A DNA stretch of 64,000 nucleotides from Streptomyces halstedii (GCA_000720535.1 JOAZ01000005.1:186001-250000), one strand, 5' to 3'. Counted from the stretch's first letter, positions 40,638-49,883 are shown. The notes: generated by a model not told the origin, from the sequence alone. A program made the numbers and translations.

Positions 40638-41672
40638 CTACGCCGAGTCCCGGCGCACCAGTTCGGTGGGGAGGATCACCGCGGCCGGGTCCTCCCCGCC
40701 GATCTGCGCCAGCAGCACCCGTACCATCTCCGCGCTGATCCGGTCCCACGGCTGGCGGACCGTCGTCAGCTCGGGGCGGGCGGCGAGCGCGGCGGGAGAG
40801 TCGTCGAAGCCGCCGACCGCGATGTCCCCCGGCACCCGCCGGCCCGCCCGTTCCAGCGTGGTCAGCACACCCTGGGCCATCAGGTCGGACCCGACGAACA
40901 CCGCGTCGATGTCCGGTGCCCGCTCCAGCAGCAGCGAGGCCGCCGCCTCCCCGCCCGCCCGGCTGTAGTCGCCCGGCACGACCAGCGCCTCGTCGTAGGG
41001 CAGCCCGCACTCCGCGAGGGTCGCCCGGTAGCCGGCCAGCCGTTCCACACCGCCCGGGGTGTCCAGCGGCCCGCTGACCGTGGCGATCCGGCGCCGCCCC
41101 GACGCGTACAGATAGCGGACCATGTCCCGGGCGCCGCCCAGGTCGTCCGCCGCGACGTAACTGACCTTCGACCCCTGCCCGAGCGGCTTGCCGCAGGCCA
41201 CCAGCGGGACACCGGCCTCGTGGAGCTGGGCCGCGACCGGGTCGCCGGAGTGGCTGGAGACCAGCAGCACCCCGTCCACGTGCCCGGCGATGTACCGCAT
41301 GTTCCGGCGGCGTTCGGCCTCCGTCCCGGCGATCATCAGCAGCAGCGGGATGTCGTGCGCGGCCAGCGCGGCGGTGCAACCGCGCAGCAGCACGTTGAAG
41401 TTGGGGTCCTCGAAGAACCGCTCCTGCGGCTCGGTCAGCAGGAACGCCACGGAGTCGGAGCGGCCGGTGATCAGCGACCGGGCGTGCCGGTTGACGGTGT
41501 ACCCGGTCCGGCGGATGGCGGACCGGACCGCGTCGAGGGCGGCCGGGCTGACGTGGTGACCGCCGTTGAGCACCCGGGAGACGGTGCCCCGGGAGACCCC
41601 GGCCTCCCGGGCGACGTCATGGATCGTCGGCGGCCGGCGGCGTCCCGTGCCGTTGTGTTCTGTGCGGCTCAT
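40638..41672 (-). CDS. LacI-family transcriptional repressor
   Basis: A 344-residue repressor with an N-terminal LacI headpiece (TIHDVAREAGVSRGTVSRVLNGGHHVSPAALDAVRSAI, residues about 15-55) and a periplasmic-binding-like core (VDGVLLVSSHSGDP, DDLGGARDMVRYL, VFVGSDLMAQGVL, VGGFDDSPAA). It lies in front of the ABC importer operon that ends at 41715, on the same strand but after it, and near the GH42 gene. The imperfect palindrome CTGTGAGCGTTCACAG at 44864-44879 next to the ABC promoter is the best candidate operator. The likely inducer is a galactoside or its breakdown product. Confidence 0.92.
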   Translation of the reverse strand: MSRTEHNGTGRRRPPTIHDVAREAGVSRGTVSRVLNGGHHVSPAALDAVRSAIRRTGYTVNRHARSLITGRSDSVAFLLTEPQERFFEDPNFNVLLRGCTAALAAHDIPLLLMIAGTEAERRRNMRYIAGHVDGVLLVSSHSGDPVAAQLHEAGVPLVACGKPLGQGSKVSYVAADDLGGARDMVRYLYASGRRRIATVSGPLDTPGGVERLAGYRATLAECGLPYDEALVVPGDYSRAGGEAAASLLLERAPDIDAVFVGSDLMAQGVLTTLERAGRRVPGDIAVGGFDDSPAALAARPELTTVRQPWDRISAEMVRVLLAQIGGEDPAAVILPTELVRRDSA

Positions 41673-41714
41673 GGTGCGTGATCTTTCATCAAGGGGAGCC
41701 CTGGTGAGGAGCTG

Positions 41715-42572
41715 TCAGGACTTTACGGCGCCGGAGAGCAGGTCGAGACTCCAGAACCGCTGGATCACCAGGAACAGGGCGATCAGCGGGATGATCGCCA
41801 GCAGTGCGCCGGTGATGACCAGCGTGTAGAGCGCCGGGGTGGTGGCGCCCTGCTGGAGCAGCGTGTACAGCCCCAGCGTGACCGGGAACTTCTCGTCGTC
41901 GCCCAGCATGATGTACGGCAGCAGGAAGTTGTTCCAGACCGCGACGAACTGGAACAGGAACACCGTCACCAGCCCCGGCAGCATCATCGGCAGCGCGAGG
42001 GTGCGGAAGATCCGCCACTCGCCGCCGCCGTCCATCCGCCCGGCCTCGATCACGTCGGCGGGCACGGCCGCCGACGCGTAGATCCGGGCCAGGTAGACGC
42101 CGTACGGGGAGAGGATCGCCGGCAGCAGCACCGAGAGGTAGGAGTCGGTCAGATCGGCCTTGGCCAGCAGCAGGTACTGCGGAACGGCCAGGATCACCGG
42201 AGGCATCAGCACCCCGGCGAGCAGGATGTTGAAGACGGTCTCCTTCCCGCGGAAGCGGTACACGGCCAGCGCGTACCCCGAGACCGCCGACACCGCCGTG
42301 GACAGCAGGGCGCCCACCCCCGCGTAGAAGGCGGAGTTGGCCATCCACCTCCAGTACACGCCGTCGCGGTACGCCGAGAGGTCGGCGACGTTGTCGGCGA
42401 AGCCGGAGCCGGGCAGGAAGGTGAAGGTGGAGAACAGCTCGCCGCCGGACTTGGTCGAGGCGACCAGGACCCAGGCCACCGGCAGCAGGCAGTAGACGGC
42501 ACCGCACAGCAGGACGGCGGTCGGCACCAGCGGGAAACGGCGGCGGCCGGCCGCGAGGGACGGAGTGCTCAT
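41715..42572 (-). CDS. Sugar ABC transporter permease (MalG type)
   Basis: A 285-residue CUT1 permease with six membrane segments. The EAA loop is VPADVIEAGRMDGGGEWRIFRTLALPMMLPG. It is the last gene of the importer operon; its ATG overlaps the preceding permease's stop (ATGA). The C-terminus (IQRFWSLDLLSGAVKS) is as usual for the family. Together with the permease and lipoprotein upstream it would import the substrate of the divergently encoded GH42 enzyme. Confidence 0.92.
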   Translation of the reverse strand: MSTPSLAAGRRRFPLVPTAVLLCGAVYCLLPVAWVLVASTKSGGELFSTFTFLPGSGFADNVADLSAYRDGVYWRWMANSAFYAGVGALLSTAVSAVSGYALAVYRFRGKETVFNILLAGVLMPPVILAVPQYLLLAKADLTDSYLSVLLPAILSPYGVYLARIYASAAVPADVIEAGRMDGGGEWRIFRTLALPMMLPGLVTVFLFQFVAVWNNFLLPYIMLGDDEKFPVTLGLYTLLQQGATTPALYTLVITGALLAIIPLIALFLVIQRFWSLDLLSGAVKS

Positions 42573-43495
42573 CGGGACTCTCCCCGCTTCGTACGGGAGT
42601 TGGCCGCCTTGAGGAAGCCGAAGGACAGGGCGAGCGTGGCCAGCGCGATGATCACGGCCTGCGCCGCCGCCGCGTGGATGTCGTTGTTGACGAAGGCGTC
42701 CTGATAGACCTTCATCAGCGGACTCCAGGTGGTGGAAAGCGAGTTGGTGAGCGGCTTCAGGGTGGTCGGCTCGCTGAACACCTGGAGCGTGGCGATGACC
42801 GAGAAGAAGAACGTCAGCACCAGCGAGGGTGCCACCATCGGGATCTTGATCCGCAGGGCGATCTGGAGCTGCGAGCAGCCGTCCAGCCGGGCCGCCTCGA
42901 AGATCTCGGCGGGGATCGCCCGCAGCGAGGTGTAGATGACGATCATGTTGAAGCCGGTGCCGCCCCAGACCGCGATGTTCGCCAGCGCCAGGTACAGCGG
43001 TCCGCCGTCCAGCAGGTCGGGCCGCGGCAGCCCCGCCTTGTCGAGCAGGAAGTGGAAGGGGCTGACGTCGGGCAGGTACAGGAAGCCCCACATCAGCGCG
43101 GCGACGACACCGGGGATGGCGTACGGCAGGAAGATCGCCAGCCTGCTGAAGCCGCGCAGCCGCAGCCGGTCGGTGTCCAGGAGCAGCGCGAACAGCAGGG
43201 CGAGCCCCAGCATCACGGGGACGACGATCAGGCCGTAGCCGAGGATCCGCAGCGTCCCGTGGAGCAGTTCGGAGTCGGAGAGCGCGTCCGTGTAGTTGGC
43301 CAGGCCCGCCCAGATCTCGTCGCGGGCGCCCTTGCCGAGGCCGAGTCCCCTGACCCGCGTCCTGCGGAAGCTGAGGTGGACGGCGTATCCGATGGGCAGC
43401 GCGAAGAAGAGCAGGAAGAGGACGGCGGCGGGGACCAGGAAGGCGTACGGGGCGCTCTTGACCCCGTACGGCCTCCTGCGGGGTGCGCGTGTCAC
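42569..43495 (-). CDS. Sugar ABC transporter permease (MalF type)
   Basis: A 308-residue CUT1 permease starting at GTG 43495, which overlaps the lipoprotein stop. It has a short basic cytoplasmic start, then six membrane segments (first APYAFLVPAAVLFLLFFALPIGYAV). The EAA loop reads IPAEIFEAARLDGCSQLQIALRIKIPMVAPS. No ATPase gene adjoins; in Streptomyces such CUT1 systems usually share MsiK. Confidence 0.92.
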   Translation of the reverse strand: MTRAPRRRPYGVKSAPYAFLVPAAVLFLLFFALPIGYAVHLSFRRTRVRGLGLGKGARDEIWAGLANYTDALSDSELLHGTLRILGYGLIVVPVMLGLALLFALLLDTDRLRLRGFSRLAIFLPYAIPGVVAALMWGFLYLPDVSPFHFLLDKAGLPRPDLLDGGPLYLALANIAVWGGTGFNMIVIYTSLRAIPAEIFEAARLDGCSQLQIALRIKIPMVAPSLVLTFFFSVIATLQVFSEPTTLKPLTNSLSTTWSPLMKVYQDAFVNNDIHAAAAQAVIIALATLALSFGFLKAANSRTKRGESR

Positions 43496-44808
43496 TCCGA
43501 GACCCCGAAGCCCTGCTTCTTCAGGTCCGCGACGGTGGCGTCCTGCATCGCGCTCAGCGCCGCGCCGAAGTCCGACTTGTTCTTGGCCGCCGCCGCGAAG
43601 CCGTCCTTGAACGCGGAATAGGCGACGTTGACGTTCGGGCCCCAGGCGGCGGGGGCGGTGCCCTGGGCGATCTTGGCGGCCTCGGTGTAGAAGCCGGGCT
43701 GGTTGGAGAAGTAGTCCGGGGCCGCCGAGAGGGCGCCGCCGGTCTGCGCCGCCGTCGCGGCGGGGTAGACGCCGCTCTCCTTCACCAGGGCGGCGAGGGC
43801 GGTGGGGTCGGTGTTCAGCCACTTCGCGAAGGTGGCGGCGGCCTTCTTGTTCCTGGAGTCGTTGGTGACGGCGGTGGAGGAGCCGCCCCAGCTGCCGGTG
43901 GTGTTCTCGCCGGCCGTCCACTGGGGGAGCGGGGCCATGGCCCACTTGCCCTTGGTGCCGGGCGCCGCGGTGGTCAGGGTGCCGGGCGCCCACACGGCGC
44001 TGACCCAGGCGATCTGCTTGCCGGTGTCGAGCGCCTTGTTCCAGGCGGGGGTGTACATCGGCTGGTTGTCGACGGCGCCCTCCTTGACCAGGCCGCCCCA
44101 GAAGTCGGCGACCTTGCGGGTGGCCGGGTCGTCGATCGCGACCTTCCACGTGTCGCCGTCCGTGGTCCACCACCGGGCGCCCGCCTGCTGGGCGAGCCCG
44201 GCGAAGAGGCCGGAGTCGTTGGCGGAGAAGGTGGTGAGGTCCTTGTCCGGGGCCTTCTTCTTCAGCGCGCGGGCGGTGTCGGCGAACTCCTCCCACGTGG
44301 TGGGCACCGTCAGGCCGTACTTCTCGAAGAGGTCCTCGCGGTAGTAGAACATCAGCGGGCCGGAGTCCTGCGGCAGCGCGTACAGGGCGTCGGACCCCAG
44401 GGTCGTCTGCTGCCAGACCCCCTCGGCGTACTGCCCCTTCGCGTCGCCCGCCTCCTTCGATATGTCCGCGAGCACGTCGTTGGAGACCAGGGTGGGGAGC
44501 GCCTGGTACTCGGCCTGGACCAGGTCGGGGGCCTTGTGCGCCTTCGCCGCCGTGATGATCTTGGTGACCAGGTCGTCGCCCGACGCCTGCTTCTTCACCG
44601 TGACCGTGATGCCGGCCTCCTTGCCGGGGCCCTTGTTCCAGATGTCCGCGACCTTGTCCAGGCCGGGCGCCCAGGCCCAGTAGGTCAGCGAGGCGGGGCC
44701 GGAAGCGGCCGGCTCGTCGCCCCCGTCGTCCGGCGAACCGCAGCCCGAGAGCAGGGCGGTGGCGGCGAGAGCTGCGGCGGTGGACACCGCGACAGTGCGG
44801 TATTGCAT
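43492..44808 (-). CDS. Sugar ABC transporter substrate-binding lipoprotein
   Basis: A 438-residue extracellular solute-binding protein. The signal peptide ends in the lipobox LLSGC (residues about 19-23); a Ser/Asp/Glu-rich linker leads to the binding domain (LTYWAWAPGLDKVADIWN, LPQDSGPLMFYYREDLFEKYGL). It is first in the operon, behind GGGGAGAAA, with a TTGACA promoter and palindrome upstream (44864-44906). It would deliver a galactoside or other oligosaccharide to the two permeases; the sugar is inferred from the divergent GH42. Confidence 0.93.
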   Translation of the reverse strand: MQYRTVAVSTAAALAATALLSGCGSPDDGGDEPAASGPASLTYWAWAPGLDKVADIWNKGPGKEAGITVTVKKQASGDDLVTKIITAAKAHKAPDLVQAEYQALPTLVSNDVLADISKEAGDAKGQYAEGVWQQTTLGSDALYALPQDSGPLMFYYREDLFEKYGLTVPTTWEEFADTARALKKKAPDKDLTTFSANDSGLFAGLAQQAGARWWTTDGDTWKVAIDDPATRKVADFWGGLVKEGAVDNQPMYTPAWNKALDTGKQIAWVSAVWAPGTLTTAAPGTKGKWAMAPLPQWTAGENTTGSWGGSSTAVTNDSRNKKAAATFAKWLNTDPTALAALVKESGVYPAATAAQTGGALSAAPDYFSNQPGFYTEAAKIAQGTAPAAWGPNVNVAYSAFKDGFAAAAKNKSDFGAALSAMQDATVADLKKQGFGVSE

Positions 44809-44863
44809 GGTTTCTCCCCTGACGAGACGGCCGAGCGCATCGGCCCCACTGGCCGGAATGACG

Positions 44864-44906
44864 CTGTGAGCGTTCACAGTAGAGAAACGAAACCGACACT
44901 TGTCAA
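44864..44906 (-). promoter_or_regulatory. Promoter and LacI-type operator of the ABC operon
   Basis: On the minus strand TTGACA (44906-44901), exactly 17 bases, then TCTACT (44883-44878) form a consensus-like promoter. The palindrome CTGTGAGCGTTCACAG (44864-44879, 7 of 8 arm bases paired) overlaps the end of the -10 box and the start point, a classic repressor position. Confidence 0.75.
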
Positions 44907-44929
44907 TGGTTGTTGCTGTGCGGTTATGT
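44900..44929 (+). promoter_or_regulatory. Likely promoter of the GH42 gene
   Basis: TTGTCA (44900-44905), 18 bases and TTATGT (44924-44929) read toward the GH42 gene. The -35 boxes of the two divergent promoters share the same few bases, so one polymerase would exclude the other, and a repressor at 44864-44879 could affect both. The remaining 5' leader to 45129 has no gene. Confidence 0.5.
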
Positions 44930-45011
44930 TGGCTCAAGCCGGTACGGCACAACGCACGCCGGACGGCCGCGTCAGCGTGTGGCTGTGTGCACGTTCCCAG
45001 ATTTCGTCCCA

Positions 45012-45120
45012 CCGAGCCAGCCCCGAGCCATTCCCGGCCACCCCGAGCCACCCCCTTCGATCCCCGAGCCACCCCCCTCGACCCACGAGATCCCCTCGAC
45101 CTACGAGATCCCCGAGCCAG
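45012..45120 (+). repeat. Degenerate short repeats in the GH42 leader
   Basis: Five copies of CGAGCCA and two of ACGAGATCCCC occur within about 110 bp ending at the ribosome site. The strand is very C-rich and would be unstructured as RNA. No function is evident; slippage or a leader-binding site are possible. Confidence 0.5.
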
Positions 45121-45129
45121 GAGACGTCC

Positions 45130-47175
45130 ATGCCGCACCCACAGCCCGCTCCCACCCCGCTCGGCCTGCGAGGGCCGGCCTTCGGCGGCGACTACAACCC
45201 CGAGCAGTGGCCCGAGGAGGTCTGGCACGAGGACGTGCGCCTCATGCGGGAGGCGGGTGTGACCATGGTCAGCGTCGGGATCTTCTCCTGGGCGCTGCTG
45301 GAACCCGAACCGGGCCGCTACGACTTCGGCTGGCTGGACCGCCTGCTGGACCTGCTGCACGTCAACGGCGTCCGCGTCGACCTCGGCACCCCCACCGTCG
45401 CCCCGCCGGCCTGGTTCTACCGCGCCCACCCCGACGCCCTCCCGGTCACCGCCGACGGGGTCAGGTACGCCTTCGGCTCACGCGGCGCGATCTGCCACAG
45501 CTCGCCCGCCTACCGCCGGGCCGCCGCCGGTATCACCGAGCGGCTCGCCCGCCGGTACGCCAAGCACCCGGCCCTCGCCATGTGGCACGTCCACAACGAG
45601 TACGGCGTCCCCGTCAGCGCCTGCTACTGCGACACCTGCGCAGCCCACTTCCGCCGCTGGCTGGCCGCCCGCCACGGCACGGTCGAGGCCGTCAACGAGG
45701 CCTGGGGCACCGCCTTCTGGGGCCAGCGCTACCACGGCCTCGACGAGATCCAGCCGCCCCGCGCCACGCCCACCGTCGGCAACCCGGCCCAGCAGCTGGA
45801 CTACGCCCGCTTCGCCGACGCCACGATGCGCGAGAACTTCACCGCCGAACGCGACATCCTGCACCGGCTCGCCCCCGGCGTCCCCGTCACCACCAACTTC
45901 ATGACCGCGCTCAGCCAGTGCGAGTCGGTCGACTACTGGGCCTGGGGCCGCGAGGTCGATCTCGTCACGAACGACCACTACCTGATCACCGACGGCCGCC
46001 GCACCCACGTCAACCTCGCCATGGCCGCCGACCTCACCCGCTCGGTCGCGGGCGGCGCGCCCTGGCTGCTGCTGGAGCACTCCGCCGGAGGCGTCAACTG
46101 GCAGCCCCGCAACCCGGCCAAACTCCCCGGCGAGATGGCCCGCAACAGCCTCGCCCATGTGGCTCGGGGCTCCGAGGGCGCGATGTTCTTCCAGTGGCGG
46201 CAGTCCCGGCGCGGCGCCGAGAAGTTCCACTCCGCGATGGTGCCGCAGGCCGGCACCGACTCCCGGATCTGGCGTGAGGTGAGCGCCCTGGGGGCCGACC
46301 TCGGCCGGCTGGAGGGGATCCGCGGCACCCGTACCGTCGCCGACGTGGCGATGCTGTGGGACTGGCAGTCCTGGTGGGCGCAGCGGCTGGAGTGGCGCCC
46401 CAGCGAGGACCACGACGCCCGTGAGCGCGCCGACACCTTCTACGCCTCGCTCTACGACCACCACCTCACCGTCGACTTCGCCCACCCCGACGCCGACCTG
46501 TCCGCGTACCCCCTGGTCGTCGTCCCCGCCCTCTACCTCGCCACCGAGGAGACCGGCCGCAACCTGCGCCGCTACGTCGAGGGCGGCGGCACCCTCGTCG
46601 TCTCGTACTTCTCCGGGATCGTCGACGCCGACGACGCGGTGCACCCCGGCCCCTACCCCGGCGCCCTGCGCGACGTCCTGGGCCTGACCGTCGAGGAGTT
46701 CTCCCCGCTCCTGGACGGCGGCACGGTCCGCCTGACGACCCCCGAGGGCGCGCCGGAAGGACCCGAGCTGACCGGTGACGTGTGGTCGGACGTGGTGGTC
46801 CCGCGCGGCGCCGAGACCCTCTGGTCGTACGCCGACGGCCTCCCCGCCGGCCGCCCCGCGATCACCCGCAACCGGCTCGGCGAGGGCACCGCCTGGTACG
46901 TCTCCACACGGCTCAGCGGCCCGGACCTGGACACCGTGCTGGGCCGGGCCCTGGCCGACGCGGGCGTGACCCCGCGCACCGGCCTCGCCCACGACGTCGA
47001 GGTCGTACGCCGGGCGGGGGAGACCGGGACCTACCTCTTCGCGATCAACCACACGGACGCCGCGGCCGACGTGGAACTCGACGCGCCCGGCACCGAACTC
47101 CTCACCGGTCAGGGAGTGGTGGAGAAGCTCACCGTGCCCGCGGGCGCGGTCCGCGTCGTACGGCTCGACGGCTGA
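45130..47175 (+). CDS. Beta-galactosidase, glycoside hydrolase family 42
   Basis: A 681-residue enzyme with no signal peptide, so cytoplasmic. The family order is complete: TIM barrel (GGDYNPEQW start), acid/base Glu157 in WHVHNEYG, a zinc-type cysteine cluster (Cys165, Cys167, Cys170), nucleophile Glu316 in LLLEHSAGGVNW, a trimerisation domain and a C-terminal beta domain. GH42 enzymes cleave terminal beta-D-galactose from oligosaccharides, such as galactan side chains of pectin. The divergent ABC importer and LacI repressor form its regulon. ATG 45130 has AGGAGAC upstream. Confidence 0.95.
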   Translation: MPHPQPAPTPLGLRGPAFGGDYNPEQWPEEVWHEDVRLMREAGVTMVSVGIFSWALLEPEPGRYDFGWLDRLLDLLHVNGVRVDLGTPTVAPPAWFYRAHPDALPVTADGVRYAFGSRGAICHSSPAYRRAAAGITERLARRYAKHPALAMWHVHNEYGVPVSACYCDTCAAHFRRWLAARHGTVEAVNEAWGTAFWGQRYHGLDEIQPPRATPTVGNPAQQLDYARFADATMRENFTAERDILHRLAPGVPVTTNFMTALSQCESVDYWAWGREVDLVTNDHYLITDGRRTHVNLAMAADLTRSVAGGAPWLLLEHSAGGVNWQPRNPAKLPGEMARNSLAHVARGSEGAMFFQWRQSRRGAEKFHSAMVPQAGTDSRIWREVSALGADLGRLEGIRGTRTVADVAMLWDWQSWWAQRLEWRPSEDHDARERADTFYASLYDHHLTVDFAHPDADLSAYPLVVVPALYLATEETGRNLRRYVEGGGTLVVSYFSGIVDADDAVHPGPYPGALRDVLGLTVEEFSPLLDGGTVRLTTPEGAPEGPELTGDVWSDVVVPRGAETLWSYADGLPAGRPAITRNRLGEGTAWYVSTRLSGPDLDTVLGRALADAGVTPRTGLAHDVEVVRRAGETGTYLFAINHTDAAADVELDAPGTELLTGQGVVEKLTVPAGAVRVVRLDG

Positions 47176-47208
47176 GGCGCAGCACGTCCGGGGAGGCCCC
47201 CGTACCGC

Positions 47209-48222
47209 TCAGCCGGCCAGAGGCGCCCCGTGCCACTTCCAGGAGGTGACCCGCTCACGGCCCGGGAGATCCGCGCGGCCGGTGGACCAGAGCAGGACGG
47301 TCCACCGGTCGGCGTCGTCCGGGGCGTCCGGGAAGAGCCGGGCCAGCACCCGGTCGCACAGACCGGTGGGCGGGGTCCAGGAGAGCGACAGCCCGGCGGC
47401 GACGTCGTGGGTGTGCACGAGGGTCTCCACCACCCCCATCGCGGCGAAGCCCTCCGGGTCGGAGACGCCGTGCGAGTGGAAGGAACGCAGAGCGGGCGAG
47501 GCCGTCCGCACCATCGCGGCCAGGAGGGCCCCGCTCGCCTCCAGGGTCTGGAGCAGCCCGGCGGGCCCCGCCTCCGGGTCCGCGAAGACCGCGTTCCAGG
47601 GACCGCCCTCGCGCTCCGGGGCCCAGCGGTAGGGCACATCGGCCTGAGTGGGGGGAGTGCGCGGGCCGAGCTGGACGGCGTACGCGAAGAGGTCGTCGCT
47701 CAGATGCTCCATGGTCTCCCAGCAGTCCCACGTCAACGACCCCGCCGGGACACGCCAGTCGGCCGCCGGGGACGCCGCGAGCGTGTCGGCCGCGAGCCGC
47801 ACCGCCAGCGTCACGTCGTCGGCGGTGACCGGCAGCCGCGTACCGGTCAGCGCCGCGCGTTCCGCGGCACCGACCTCCACGCAGAACTCGTTGCCCTCGG
47901 GGTCGGCCAGGGTCGCCCAGCCCCGCCCGTTCGGCTTGCGGTGGTCGGCGACCAGGGTGGCACCCAGACCGAGCAGCCGCTCGACCTCCTCGTCCCGGGT
48001 GCGGTCCTCGGGGCGTACGTCCAGGTGCACACGGTTCTTGGCCCGCTTGGGCTCGGGCACCGTGACGAAGAGCAGCGCCGCCCTCCCGGTCTCCACGAGC
48101 GCCTCGGGATCGCCGGGCGCGTCGTCGTCCGACACGGACGAGCCGAGCACCTCCGCCCAGAAGAGGGCCAGTTCATAGGCGTCGGCGCAGTCGATGGTGA
48201 TGTGCTGTACGAGGGAGGTCAT
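47209..48222 (-). CDS. Fusion of VOC/glyoxalase-like and DinB/maleylpyruvate-isomerase-like domains
   Basis: A 337-residue protein. Residues 1-115 are a VOC module (HITIDCADAYELALFWAEVLG, RVHLDVRPEDR, WATLADPEGNEFCVEVG). Residues about 125-335 resemble the mycothiol-dependent maleylpyruvate isomerase/DinB-like helical fold (LTWDCWETMEHLSDDLFAYAVQLG, then VVETLVHTHDVAAGL), with the His-rich HxxxxHxxD metal-site pattern HTHDV. Both halves suggest a thiol- or metal-dependent small-molecule reaction, perhaps detoxification using mycothiol. ATG 48222 has GGGGAGAG. The gene stands alone. Confidence 0.8.
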   Translation of the reverse strand: MTSLVQHITIDCADAYELALFWAEVLGSSVSDDDAPGDPEALVETGRAALLFVTVPEPKRAKNRVHLDVRPEDRTRDEEVERLLGLGATLVADHRKPNGRGWATLADPEGNEFCVEVGAAERAALTGTRLPVTADDVTLAVRLAADTLAASPAADWRVPAGSLTWDCWETMEHLSDDLFAYAVQLGPRTPPTQADVPYRWAPEREGGPWNAVFADPEAGPAGLLQTLEASGALLAAMVRTASPALRSFHSHGVSDPEGFAAMGVVETLVHTHDVAAGLSLSWTPPTGLCDRVLARLFPDAPDDADRWTVLLWSTGRADLPGRERVTSWKWHGAPLAG

Positions 48223-48315
48223 GGCGACACTCTCCCCGCCGGACCGGCGCGCGGTCCAGCGAGTTGTCGACCGCACCGACGGCGCCGCCGTCCCGGAGCC
48301 GCCGTCCCCCGAGCC

Positions 48316-49086
48316 TCAGACGGGCAGCCGCGGCACGGCGTCCAGGAGACGGCGGGTGTACGGGTGCGCGGGGGCGCCCAGCACCCGCGCCGTGTCCCCC
48401 TGTTCGACGACGCGGCCGCCCTCCAGGACGGCGGTGCGTTCGCACAGGGACGCCACGACCGACAGGTCGTGGGAGACCATGACGACGGTCAGTCCCCGCT
48501 CCCGCTTCAGCTCGGCGATCAGATCGACCACGGCCACACGCGTCGTGACGTCCAGCGCGCTGACGGGTTCGTCGGCCAGGAGCACCCGGGGATGGCACAC
48601 CGTCGCACGGGCGATGGCGACGCGCTGGCGCTGGCCGCCGGAGAACTCGTGCGGATAGCGCCGTACCGCGTCCGCCGGAAGGCCCACCCGCTCCAGGGCC
48701 TCGGCGACCTTGGGGGCCGCGGTGGCCTTCGTGTCGAGGCCCAGGGAGCGCAGCGGCTCGGCGACGATGTCACCGACGCGCCTGCGGGGGTCGAGCGAGG
48801 AGTACGGGTCCTGGAAGACGCACTGCACACTGCGCCGGAAGGCCCGCATCTGCCGGCGGTCGCGCGGCGCGAGTTCGGTGCCGTCGAAGGCGACCGTTCC
48901 CCGGGTCGGCCTGCCGAGGCCCAGCAGGAGCCGCAGCAGGGTCGTCTTGCCCGCGCCGGACTCGCCGACGAGGGCGAGACTGCCGCCGGTCTCGACGGTG
49001 AGGGAGACGTCCTGGACGGCGGGGGTGTCGCTGCCCCGGTGGTGCAGCGACACGTCCCTCAGTTCCAGTACCGGCGGAGGTGTCAT
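48316..49086 (-). CDS. Peptide ABC transporter ATP-binding protein (OppF/DppF type)
   Basis: A 256-residue ATPase with Walker A GESGAGKTT (residues about 38-46), signature FSGGQRQRVAIARA, Walker B VLLADEPVSALD and the switch HDLSVV. It is the last gene of a dipeptide/oligopeptide importer operon; its ATG overlaps the preceding ATPase stop. It is slightly shorter than some relatives because the C-terminal oligopeptide-specific extension is brief. Its partner ATPase is encoded next, and together they power the two permeases. Confidence 0.93.
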   Translation of the reverse strand: MTPPPVLELRDVSLHHRGSDTPAVQDVSLTVETGGSLALVGESGAGKTTLLRLLLGLGRPTRGTVAFDGTELAPRDRRQMRAFRRSVQCVFQDPYSSLDPRRRVGDIVAEPLRSLGLDTKATAAPKVAEALERVGLPADAVRRYPHEFSGGQRQRVAIARATVCHPRVLLADEPVSALDVTTRVAVVDLIAELKRERGLTVVMVSHDLSVVASLCERTAVLEGGRVVEQGDTARVLGAPAHPYTRRLLDAVPRLPV

Positions 49087-49883
49087 CGGGGGTCTCCCAG
49101 GTTCAGTGCGGACTCCAGCCGCCGGGCACTGCCCACCAGCGCCCTGGTGTAGGCGTGGGCCGGTGAGCGGACGAGGCCGAGGACGGTGCCCTCCTCGACG
49201 GCACGGCCCTGGCGCATGACCACCGCGCGGTCGGCGATCCGGGCGACGACGGCGAGGTCGTGGCTGACGAAGACGACGGCCATGTCGCGTTCCCGGACGA
49301 GCGTGTCGATCAGATCGAGCATCTCGGCCTGTACGGACACGTCGAGCGCCGTGGTCGGCTCGTCCGCGATGAGCAGCTTCGGTTCGCAGGCCAGTGCCAT
49401 GGCGAGCGCGACCCGCTGGCGCTGACCGCCGGAGATCTCGTGCGGGAAGGACCGGGCGATGCGGTCGGGTTCCGCCAGCCGGACCCGTTCCAGCGCGTCG
49501 AGGACCGCCCGCTTCAGCGCGGGGCCCCGGAGCCCGTGCCGTCTGCGCAGGGGTTCGGCCAGCTGGCGGCCGGCCCGCATCAGCGGGTCCAGGGCGGTGA
49601 GCGGTTCCTGGAAGACGACGGCGGCGTCCCGCCCGCGCACCCGTGTGAGCTGTTCCTCCCGCGCGCCGACGATCTGCGTCCCGGCCAGTTCGACGCTTCC
49701 GGTGGCGGTGATGCCCTCCGGCAGGAGGCCGAGGACCGCCAGCGCGGTCAGCGACTTGCCGGAGCCCGATTCGCCGATGAGCCCGAGCCGTTCGCCGGGC
49801 GCGAGCGTCAGCGACAGGTCGTCCACGAGCGTGGTTCCGTCCGTGGTGCGGAGGGTGAGGCCGCTCAGGTCGAGGAGGGTCAT
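49083..49883 (-). CDS. Peptide ABC transporter ATP-binding protein (OppD/DppD type)
   Basis: A 266-residue ATPase: Walker A GESGSGKSLT, Q-loop FQEPLTALDP, signature ISGGQRQRVALAMA, Walker B LLIADEPTTALD, switch HDLAVV, and a RSPAHAYTRALVG C-terminal tail as in OppD proteins. ATG 49883 overlaps the stop of the permease gene. It belongs to the peptide importer operon 48316-53276. Confidence 0.93.
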   Translation of the reverse strand: MTLLDLSGLTLRTTDGTTLVDDLSLTLAPGERLGLIGESGSGKSLTALAVLGLLPEGITATGSVELAGTQIVGAREEQLTRVRGRDAAVVFQEPLTALDPLMRAGRQLAEPLRRRHGLRGPALKRAVLDALERVRLAEPDRIARSFPHEISGGQRQRVALAMALACEPKLLIADEPTTALDVSVQAEMLDLIDTLVRERDMAVVFVSHDLAVVARIADRAVVMRQGRAVEEGTVLGLVRSPAHAYTRALVGSARRLESALNLGDPR

